A model generated the notes under the pieces. The model had not been told where the DNA came from, did no database searches, and worked only from the letters and a program-made list of their open reading frames with translations. Below are positions 6,726-11,684 of a stretch of DNA of 11,684 nt, one piece after another. The stretch lies in NCBI GenBank assembly GCA_018883625.1, contig JAHLFV010000169.1, forward strand, positions 1 through 11,684, read 5' to 3'. Position numbers and translations under genes: made by a program. The stretch's first letter is position 1. Each line of letters opens with the position of its first letter. This stretch comes from Candidatus Treponema excrementipullorum (GTDB lineage Bacteria > Spirochaetota > Spirochaetia > Treponematales > Treponemataceae).

Positions 6726-6839
6726 TCAGCCCTGTCTCTGTTTATGCTTAGGATTTGAGCAAACGATACGGACAACGCCGAATCTTTTGATTACCTTGCA
6801 CTTATCACAAATGGGCTTTACGCTGGTTCGTACTTTCAT
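6726..6839 (-). CDS. rpmJ: Large-subunit ribosomal protein bL36, zinc-binding form
   Basis: A 37-residue protein starting MKVRTSVKPICDKCK and ending NPKHKQRQG, the full normal length of L36. Zinc ligands Cys11, Cys14, Cys27 and His32 are all present, so this is the zinc-containing type. The ATG at 6839-6837 is preceded by a GGGGG ribosome site five bases away that directly follows the right arm of a long hairpin. It opens the alpha half of the operon, 122 bases after secY and 10 before rpsM. Confidence 0.97.
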   Translation of the reverse strand: MKVRTSVKPICDKCKVIKRFGVVRIVCSNPKHKQRQG

Positions 6840-6849
6840 AAAATCCCCC

Positions 6850-6933
6850 TTGGGAATAGTGTGTTATGCTCTTGAGTCCTAGCAAATCGCAATGATTACA
6901 ACTCAAGTTCAACGATTATAACACACTTCCCAA
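6850..6933 (-). promoter_or_regulatory. Structured RNA leader upstream of rpmJ (nested inverted repeats)
   Basis: Read on the minus strand, TTGGGAAGTGTGTTAT (6933-6918) pairs with ATAACACACTATTCCCAA (6867-6850) over 16 bp, interrupted only by a two-base TA bulge. Inside it a second helix, CTTGAGT/ACTCAAG (6907-6901 with 6877-6871), gives 7 bp around a 23-base loop. The outer helix ends directly next to the rpmJ ribosome site GGGGG. No long U run follows, so this is not an ordinary terminator. It is the only sizeable gap in the ribosomal block and marks the spc/alpha boundary, so control of the alpha half, perhaps by S4, is plausible but unproven. Confidence 0.6.
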
Positions 6934-6943
6934 CATTTGTTCT
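6915..6943 (-). promoter_or_regulatory. Extended -10 promoter inside the rpmJ leader
   Basis: A perfect TATAAT (6920-6915) is preceded by TG one base away, giving the extended -10 motif TGTTATAAT (6923-6915). The -35 position at 17-base spacing reads AGAACA (6943-6938), only 3/6, which extended -10 promoters tolerate. Transcription would start near 6908, between the two left arms, so RNAs from this promoter would lack the left arm of the outer hairpin. Confidence 0.55.
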
Positions 6944-6961
6944 ACTGATTTTTCACAAAAT

Positions 6962-8281
6962 CTACAGATTTCGTGAACGAATTCTACCTTTCTTGACCAA
7001 TCCGTCACGGTAATGGGTCTTTAACAAGGCCTCAACCTGACTCATGGTATCAAGATCAACACCTACAAGAATCAAGAGAGAGGTACCACCCATCAACAAA
7101 GAAATTGACTGAGGGAACCCAAAAAGATTCTGTATGATTGTCGGCAAAACAGCAATTACTGCCAAGTACAACGAACCGGGTAGCACTAACCGATTCAAAA
7201 CTTTTTGCAGATAATCCTCTGTTTTATCTGTTCTGATTCCGGGAATTGAGCCGCCGTTTTCCCGAATGTTCTTTGCAATTTCTACGGGGTTCAATGTTAC
7301 CTGAGTATAGAAGTAAGCAAAGAAAACAATCAGTAATACCAAAATTATATTGTACCATACTCCGTTAGGACTAAGGAATGCTGCCAAGCTGTTCAGCCAA
7401 CGAACATTGGGAGCGAATCCCGTTGCGATCTGGAGAGGAAACTGCAAAAATGATGAAGCAAAAATTACAGGGATAACTCCAGAAGGATTGATCTTAAAGG
7501 GAATATATGTACTCTGTCCACCATAGATCTTGCGTCCGATAACACGCTTTGCATAGTGTACAGGAATTTTACGCTGGCCTTGCTGCTCATATACTACAAG
7601 AGCAACAATTCCCACAAACATCAGTATAACAACTATAACGAAAACGATATTAATATCACCGTTAGAAACCATGCGACCCAGTTCCCAAACAGCGGCTGGA
7701 AGACGGGCAATGATACCCGCAAAAATGATCATGGAGATACCGTTTCCGATTCCCCGAGCTGTTATCTGTTCACCTAACCAAATAGTGATCATTGTTCCGG
7801 TCGTTACGGTGATCATAGCAATCAATTTAAAAGCCAAATCACTTTCCAAAACAATGGCACCAGGAATACTGGTAGCATATACAGTTACAGCTAAAGACTG
7901 AATCAAACAGACAAAAACCGTTCCGATTCGAGTCCAAGCCTGAACTTTTTTCTGTCCTCCATCCTCTTGAGCTATACGCTTAAGAGAAGGGAAAATAATC
8001 AAAGCCAACTGCATAATAATCTGTGTTGAAATGTAAGGCATTACACCCAACATAAACACAGAAAAGTTTGAAAATGCACCACCGGCAAAAAAGTCCATGT
8101 AATCTACAAAGGCATTACCGCGGGTCAAGGAATCAAAATAAGCTGTCAAAGCTTGAGGATTGATTCCCGGAATTGTCAAAACACTACCAAGGCGAAAAAC
8201 GGCTAGCACAATAAAAGTAAAAATAACCCGTTCTCTGAGTTCTTTTACCCTAAATATATTAACAATAGGATTATTTGCCAT
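6962..8281 (-). CDS. secY: Preprotein translocase channel subunit SecY
   Basis: SecY is the pore of the general secretion channel in the cytoplasmic membrane and works with SecE, SecG and SecA or the ribosome. The 439-residue protein has about ten hydrophobic segments, the early FFAGGAFSNFSVFMLGVMPYI region (plug and TM2, about 64-84), ARGIGNGIS at 175-183, GGQSTYIPFKINPSGVIPVIF at about 254-274, and the cytosolic loop PGIRTDKTEDYL at 347-358 that contacts SecA and the ribosome. It lies 17 bases after rplO. Adk, map and infA, which often follow secY, are absent. Confidence 0.98.
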   Translation of the reverse strand: MANNPIVNIFRVKELRERVIFTFIVLAVFRLGSVLTIPGINPQALTAYFDSLTRGNAFVDYMDFFAGGAFSNFSVFMLGVMPYISTQIIMQLALIIFPSLKRIAQEDGGQKKVQAWTRIGTVFVCLIQSLAVTVYATSIPGAIVLESDLAFKLIAMITVTTGTMITIWLGEQITARGIGNGISMIIFAGIIARLPAAVWELGRMVSNGDINIVFVIVVILMFVGIVALVVYEQQGQRKIPVHYAKRVIGRKIYGGQSTYIPFKINPSGVIPVIFASSFLQFPLQIATGFAPNVRWLNSLAAFLSPNGVWYNIILVLLIVFFAYFYTQVTLNPVEIAKNIRENGGSIPGIRTDKTEDYLQKVLNRLVLPGSLYLAVIAVLPTIIQNLFGFPQSISLLMGGTSLLILVGVDLDTMSQVEALLKTHYRDGLVKKGRIRSRNL

Positions 8282-8298
8282 GCTGTTTTTCGCTCCGT

Positions 8299-8751
8299 TT
8301 ATTCGTTAGTTACAGTTACTGATCCGCCTGCTTTTTCAATCTTTTCCTTTGCAGAAGCAGACACTTTATCCACAACAACGGAAACTTTTTTTGTCAAATC
8401 CCCATTGCCAAGAACTTTGATAAGTCCGGCGGATTTTTTTACAAGACCTTTGCTAACAAGGGTTTCCTTGTTTACAGTCTCTCCGTCAGCATACTTAACT
8501 TCGATATCACACAGATTTACAAGACTATATTCCTTCTTAAAGGGATAGTTTGAAAAACCTCTGTGTGCAATACGGCGGAACAAAGGCATCTGTCCACCTT
8601 CAAATCCGATGTATGTTTTACCACCGGATCGGGCTTGCTGTCCTTTATTACCTTTACCTGATGTTGTACCGCGTCCTGAAGAAGAACCACGTCCAACAAT
8701 TCTCTTCTTTTTGTTTGCACCAAAAGGAGCCTTTAGAATTAAATCTGACAT
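8299..8751 (-). CDS. rplO: Large-subunit ribosomal protein uL15
   Basis: L15 is a late-assembling 23S rRNA binder whose extended N-terminus threads into the large subunit. The 150-residue protein shows the Gly/Arg/Lys-rich extension with GRGSSSGRGTTSGKG at 20-34 and KGQQARSG following, the FEGGQMPLFRRIAHRGFSN signature at 50-68, and the globular C-terminal domain ending GGSVTVTNE. The ATG overlaps the rpmD stop in TAATG, indicating coupled translation. secY follows after 17 bases. Confidence 0.97.
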   Translation of the reverse strand: MSDLILKAPFGANKKKRIVGRGSSSGRGTTSGKGNKGQQARSGGKTYIGFEGGQMPLFRRIAHRGFSNYPFKKEYSLVNLCDIEVKYADGETVNKETLVSKGLVKKSAGLIKVLGNGDLTKKVSVVVDKVSASAKEKIEKAGGSVTVTNE

Positions 8752-8936
8752 TAGTTCATCTCCTCAACTTTAACCAAGTGTGATACAGAAGCAATCATAC
8801 CTTCAATTGCAGGATTAGCTTCGTGTTCTACACATGAGTTAATTTTTTTCAAACCAAGACTCCGGACAGTTGCCCGTTTTGCAGGTTTCTGTCCGATAGT
8901 ACTCCGTACAAGTGTGATTTTTAATTTCTTAGCCAT
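8751..8936 (-). CDS. rpmD: Large-subunit ribosomal protein uL30
   Basis: A 61-residue protein of normal L30 length: MAKKLKITLVRSTIGQKPAK at the start, then the TVRSLGLKKINS helix-turn region and the terminal VSHLVKVEE. The ATG at 8936-8934 is chosen because GGGGG lies six bases upstream and family members begin at this residue. A GTG immediately before it (8939-8937) is in frame but would be only three bases from that site. The rpsE stop is 3 bases before the chosen ATG, and the stop overlaps the rplO start. Confidence 0.96.
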   Translation of the reverse strand: MAKKLKITLVRSTIGQKPAKRATVRSLGLKKINSCVEHEANPAIEGMIASVSHLVKVEEMN

Positions 8937-8939
8937 CAC

Positions 8940-9452
8940 TTACCCCCACAAATCTTTCAGAGTTTTGCCTCTGTTCTTTGCTACGGCTCGGGCATCCATC
9001 AAATTTTCAACAGCATTAAATGTTGCACGAACAACGTTAACGGATGTGTTAGAACCGAGGGACTTAGCCAATACATCGGTAGCACCGGCTGCTTCCAAAA
9101 CAGCACGAACAGGACCACCGGCAATAATACCGGTACCGGAACATGCAGGTTTCAGAAGAACTGAAGAACTCTTGTATTTACCCAAAATATCATGGGGAAT
9201 TGTTCCGTTTTTGATTGGCACAGTTACAAGATTTCTCTTAGCCTTATCTATACTCTTTCTGATAGCTTCGGTTACATCATTTGCTTTTCCGAAACCAAAA
9301 CCAACTCTACCCTTCTGATCACCTACAACAGTCAAAGCTGAGAAGGAGAACCGGCGTCCACCTTTTACAACTTTAGCAGTTCGATTCAACTTGATAAGTT
9401 TTTCTACGAACTCTTTAGGCTGATCTTTATCAAAATTTTTCTGGTGTTCCAT
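8940..9452 (-). CDS. rpsE: Small-subunit ribosomal protein uS5
   Basis: S5 shapes the mRNA entry tunnel and affects decoding fidelity. The 170-residue protein has an N-terminal double-stranded-RNA-binding-like domain (about 15-80) with the loop KGGRRFSF at 30-37, where spectinomycin-resistance changes occur in other bacteria; nothing here indicates resistance. VVGDQKGRVGFGFGKA follows at 42-57, and the C-terminal domain carries PACSGTGIIAGGPVRAVLE at 102-120. The ATG has AGGAG seven or so bases upstream and lies 8 bases after rplR. Confidence 0.98.
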   Translation of the reverse strand: MEHQKNFDKDQPKEFVEKLIKLNRTAKVVKGGRRFSFSALTVVGDQKGRVGFGFGKANDVTEAIRKSIDKAKRNLVTVPIKNGTIPHDILGKYKSSSVLLKPACSGTGIIAGGPVRAVLEAAGATDVLAKSLGSNTSVNVVRATFNAVENLMDARAVAKNRGKTLKDLWG

Positions 9453-9460
9453 AGCTTCTC

Positions 9461-9823
9461 CTAGAATTCAATCCCAGCGTTACGAGCACCGTCAGCAAGA
9501 GCTTTAACAACACCGTGGTAAAGATATCCGTTACGGTCAAAAACCACAGTCTTGATATTTTTGTCTGCAAGACGTTTTCCCATTGCTTCTCCAAGCTTAG
9601 TAGCATCTGCTACAGTGGGCTTTAATGAAGCAAACTCTTTTTCCATTGTAGAAATAGAAGCCAATGTCTTACCAACAGTATCATCGATCACCTGAATATA
9701 GAGGTTGCGGTTACTGCGGGTTACAGTCATACGGGGACGTTCAGCAGTACCAGAAACTCTTTTTCTGATGTGAATTTTTCTCTTCAGACGTTTTCTGTCT
9801 TTATCATTAAGTTTCTTAATCAT
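9461..9823 (-). CDS. rplR: Large-subunit ribosomal protein uL18
   Basis: L18 binds 5S rRNA and brings it to the central protuberance together with L5. The 120-residue protein has a basic N-terminal arm (DRKRLKRKIHIRKR, 9-22), the signature RPRMTVTRSNRNLYIQVIDD at 29-48 and the conserved FDRNGYLYHGVVKALADGAR at 95-114. Length and order (after rplF, before rpsE) are standard. The gap from rplF is 11 bases. Confidence 0.97.
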   Translation of the reverse strand: MIKKLNDKDRKRLKRKIHIRKRVSGTAERPRMTVTRSNRNLYIQVIDDTVGKTLASISTMEKEFASLKPTVADATKLGEAMGKRLADKNIKTVVFDRNGYLYHGVVKALADGARNAGIEF

Positions 9824-9834
9824 ACGACCTACCC

Positions 9835-10374
9835 TTATTTAACGCCGGATTTTCCGACCTCTCTTCTGATAACTTCAGTCTCGTAACGAACACCCTTTCC
9901 CTTGTAAGGTTCAGGTTTTCTCAACTTACGAAGCTGAGCAGAAAACTCACCCACAGCCTGCTTGTCAATACCGGAAATAATTACCTTGTTTTGACCTTCA
10001 ACTGCTACAGTTAATCCCTCTGGAATAATTGCAATAAAATCGGTTGAATAACCGAGGTTCATTACAAGCTGATTTCCCTTCACTTCTGCACGGAAACCAA
10101 CACCGTTAATGATAAGGCTCTTTGAAAAACCGTTTGTTACACCAATAACCATGTTGTTGAGTAAGTTACGGTAGAGCCCCTGAGCAGCATTTGCTGCCTT
10201 GGATTCATCTACGGGATTAACACAAACAACACCGTCCTTCATTTCGAAGGTAACATTTGATGTGTAGTGCTGAGAAAGCTTACCTTTAGGGCCTTCTACA
10301 AAAACAGCTTCCGGTTTGATATCGACTTTTACACCTGCTGGTATTGTTACAGGAAGTTTACCAATTCTAGACAT
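9835..10374 (-). CDS. rplF: Large-subunit ribosomal protein uL6
   Basis: L6 lies near the sarcin-ricin loop and the factor-binding site. The 179-residue protein begins MSRIGKLPVTIPAGVKV, has the two repeated alpha/beta domains (about 1-82 and 83-179), and carries the family signature PEPYKGKG at 154-161 close to the C-terminus. A near-perfect GGGAGGA ribosome site precedes the ATG. It is 12 bases after rpsH. Confidence 0.98.
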   Translation of the reverse strand: MSRIGKLPVTIPAGVKVDIKPEAVFVEGPKGKLSQHYTSNVTFEMKDGVVCVNPVDESKAANAAQGLYRNLLNNMVIGVTNGFSKSLIINGVGFRAEVKGNQLVMNLGYSTDFIAIIPEGLTVAVEGQNKVIISGIDKQAVGEFSAQLRKLRKPEPYKGKGVRYETEVIRREVGKSGVK

Positions 10375-10386
10375 ATTTCCTCCCTA

Positions 10387-10785
10387 TTACCAGATTGTAC
10401 AAATCAATTCACCGCCAACCATTTTTTCAGCAGCTTTTTTACCGGTAGTAACACCCTGACTGGTTGACACAATTACTGTACCGTATCCGTTGTGAACACG
10501 GGGCAGATCCTTATAACCGGAGTACACACGGCGACCTGGTGTGGAAACTTTCTGGAGTCCATGAATTACAGGTGCGTTTGACTCGTCATATTTCAGGAAA
10601 ATGCGGATACAATTAAGTCCATCCTGATTGATTTTCTTGAAGTTTTTAATATAACCTTCAGTTTTCAGGATTTTTACGATTTCCAACTTGAGTTTGGAGG
10701 CAGGAACATCTACCTTTTCGTGGCGGGCCATTGCCGCATTTCTAACCTTTGTCAGCATATCTGCGATGGGATCTGAAACGCTCAT
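10387..10785 (-). CDS. rpsH: Small-subunit ribosomal protein uS8
   Basis: S8 is a central-domain 16S rRNA binder and in E. coli represses the spc operon by binding mRNA near the rplE start. The 132-residue protein begins SVSDPIADMLTKVRNA (2-17), has STPGRRVY at 81-88 and the RNA-binding signature GTVIVSTSQGVTTGKKA at 102-118, and ends CTIW. A GAGGAG site lies before the ATG, 15 bases after rpsN. Confidence 0.98.
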   Translation of the reverse strand: MSVSDPIADMLTKVRNAAMARHEKVDVPASKLKLEIVKILKTEGYIKNFKKINQDGLNCIRIFLKYDESNAPVIHGLQKVSTPGRRVYSGYKDLPRVHNGYGTVIVSTSQGVTTGKKAAEKMVGGELICTIW

Positions 10786-10800
10786 TCTTTTCTCCTCACT

Positions 10801-10986
10801 CTACCAGCTTGACTTTGTTACACCGGGTAACAAACCTTCGCTAGCTAACTTACGAAAACAAAGACGACACATCTTATATTTCCGTAGATATCCACGGGGG
10901 CGACCGCAAATTTGGCAACGATTGTATCTGCGTGTGCTATATTTTGCCGGACGAGCCGCCTTAATAATCATTGATTTCTTAGCCAT
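10801..10986 (-). CDS. rpsN: Small-subunit ribosomal protein uS14, short zinc-binding type
   Basis: S14 helps assemble the head of the small subunit. This is the short 61-residue form with zinc ligands Cys24, Cys27, Cys40 and Cys43 (CQIC and CRLC), and the conserved GLLPGVTKSSW C-terminus. The longer zinc-free form, about 100 residues, is not what is encoded here. AGAGGA precedes the ATG; 11 bases separate it from rplE. Confidence 0.98.
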   Translation of the reverse strand: MAKKSMIIKAARPAKYSTRRYNRCQICGRPRGYLRKYKMCRLCFRKLASEGLLPGVTKSSW

Positions 10987-10997
10987 GAATTCCTCTC

Positions 10998-11549
10998 TTA
11001 CTTCCTAAAAGGCATTCCGAACTTGGTAAGCAGAGCACGGGCATCACTGTCTGTTTCTGCACTAGTTACGATACTGATGTTCATACCAGCAATTTTTTCG
11101 ATTTTATCGAAGTCAATTTCTGGGAAGATGATCTGTTCTGTAACACCAAGAGAGAAGTTTCCGTGTCCGTCAAATCCAGAAGATTTGATACCGCGGAAAT
11201 CCTTTACACGAGGTAATGCAACATTGATAAGGCGATCCAAGAATTCATACATCTGAGCGCCACGTAATGTTACCATTACACCAACTTCGTTGCCCTGACG
11301 TAGTTTGAAGTTTGCAATACTTTTCTTCGCCTTAGTTTTCACAGCTTTCTGACCGGTAATTGCCGTAATATCAGTTACTGCGGCATCAAGGAGTTTCTTA
11401 TTAGCAAGAGCTTCACCTACACCCATACTTACTACAATCTTTTTAATTGCAGGAATCTGCATAACAGATTTGTATCCGAGTTCTTTGAACAACTCGGGGG
11501 CGATAGTGTCTTTGCAGACTTTCTTAAGCCGAGGTACGTAATTACTCAT
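10998..11549 (-). CDS. rplE: Large-subunit ribosomal protein uL5
   Basis: L5 binds 5S rRNA and forms an inter-subunit bridge with S13 in the central protuberance. The 183-residue protein has IPAIKKIVVSMGVGEA at 32-47, the LPRVKDFRGI motif at 112-121, and FPEIDFDKI at 142-150. The ATG at 11549-11547 is chosen because it has GGGGAAG upstream and gives the family N-terminus (MSNYVPRLKK). A TTG nine codons upstream is in frame but lies inside rplX. Its ATG shares one base with the rplX stop (TGATG), implying coupling. Confidence 0.98.
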   Translation of the reverse strand: MSNYVPRLKKVCKDTIAPELFKELGYKSVMQIPAIKKIVVSMGVGEALANKKLLDAAVTDITAITGQKAVKTKAKKSIANFKLRQGNEVGVMVTLRGAQMYEFLDRLINVALPRVKDFRGIKSSGFDGHGNFSLGVTEQIIFPEIDFDKIEKIAGMNISIVTSAETDSDARALLTKFGMPFRK

Positions 11550-11684
11550 CACAATGCTTCCCCACATTTCCGACAAACGCGAATTTTCTTTTCGCCGTCA
11601 ATCTTATAACCAGCCTTCACCGGTCCGCATTTTTTACAAACCAGCATCACATTAGAGATATGAATAGGGGCTTCGATTTCCATT
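11549..11684 (-). CDS. rplX: Large-subunit ribosomal protein uL24, C-terminal part, zinc-ribbon form
   Basis: Only the last 44 residues are in the window; the KOW domain lies beyond the edge. The visible part reads EAPIHISNVMLVCKKC, then DGEKKIRVCRKCGEAL at the end. HISNVMLV is the standard L24 segment after the KOW domain. The two CxxC pairs (CKKC and CRKC) would bind zinc; E. coli L24 lacks them, but many other bacterial L24 proteins have them. The stop overlaps the rplE start by one base. L24 starts assembly of the large subunit at 23S rRNA domain I. Confidence 0.93.
   Translation of the reverse strand, partial: MEIEAPIHISNVMLVCKKCGPVKAGYKIDGEKKIRVCRKCGEAL

Noticed and set aside
6266..6751. 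Plus-strand open frame of 161 codons opposite rpsM and rpsK
   Set aside because: It is antisense to well-conserved ribosomal genes, has no ribosome site I can defend and no recognisable protein features.
6850..6933. The rpmJ leader hairpin as an intrinsic terminator
   Set aside because: The helix is followed by GGGGG and only four T before the rpmJ ATG, so there is no proper U tract and the G run serves as the ribosome site.
8914..9318. Plus-strand open frame of 134 codons opposite rpsE
   Set aside because: It is an antisense shadow of rpsE, with composition explained by the coding strand.
11550..11576. TTG giving a nine-residue N-terminal extension of L5
   Set aside because: It lies inside rplX; the ATG at 11549 has its own ribosome site and gives the standard L5 N-terminus.
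11500..11600. An S8-binding regulatory site near the rplE start, as in E. coli
   Set aside because: I could not find a convincing match to the helix with bulged bases around the rplX/rplE overlap; a covariance-model search would be needed to decide.
1..11684. CRISPR arrays, insertion sequences, tRNA or rRNA genes
   Set aside because: No regularly spaced repeats, transposase-like protein, or cloverleaf-like sequence was noticed; nearly all bases are taken by conserved core genes.

Overview
The window is a chromosomal stretch in which all recognisable genes (19 complete or nearly so, plus partial genes at both ends) lie on the minus strand, so the biological order runs from high to low coordinates. 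It looks like a spirochaete, most probably a Treponema-type organism. The reasons are moderate A+T content, a relaxed lipobox (F-V-G-C) on the binding-protein lipoprotein, a secY-rpmJ junction without adk, map or infA, and the general flavour of the ribosomal proteins. The genus is inferred from memory of gene order and protein style, not from a search.

Region 1 (11684 down to about 3517) is a merged spc and alpha ribosomal operon: rplX (partial), rplE, rpsN, rplF preceded by rpsH, rplR, rpsE, rpmD, rplO, secY, rpmJ, rpsM, rpsK, rpsD, rpoA, rplQ, and finally a 58-residue zinc-ribbon gene with no name I recognise. Spacing is very tight, with several stop/start overlaps, and a strong intrinsic terminator closes the block. 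The only sizeable internal gap is 122 bases between secY and rpmJ. It holds a long bulged inverted repeat, a nested second hairpin and an extended -10 promoter sequence lying inside one arm. That gap is the natural boundary between the spc half and the alpha half and is the best regulatory candidate here.

Region 2 (about 3510 down to 1) is a separate branched-chain-amino-acid-type ABC transport operon: livK (lipoprotein binding protein), livH and livM (permeases), and the start of livG (ATPase), which runs off the window. livK has a plausible promoter overlapped by a 9-bp inverted repeat that could be an operator. A stem-loop followed by a short T run lies between livK and livH and could reduce transcription of the permease genes relative to the binding protein.

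The ribosomal block supplies ribosomal proteins, the RNA polymerase alpha subunit and the SecY channel, that is, core translation, transcription and export. Five of its products carry zinc-ribbon or zinc-knuckle cysteines (L24, S14, L36, S4 and the 58-residue protein). The most unusual items are the terminal zinc-ribbon gene, whose ribbon resembles the L24 tail encoded in the same operon; the structured rpmJ leader; the livK operator-like palindrome; and a 44-residue Lys/Ala-rich tail on L17. Apart from these the region is ordinary core genome. I see no mobile element, CRISPR, tRNA or rRNA.
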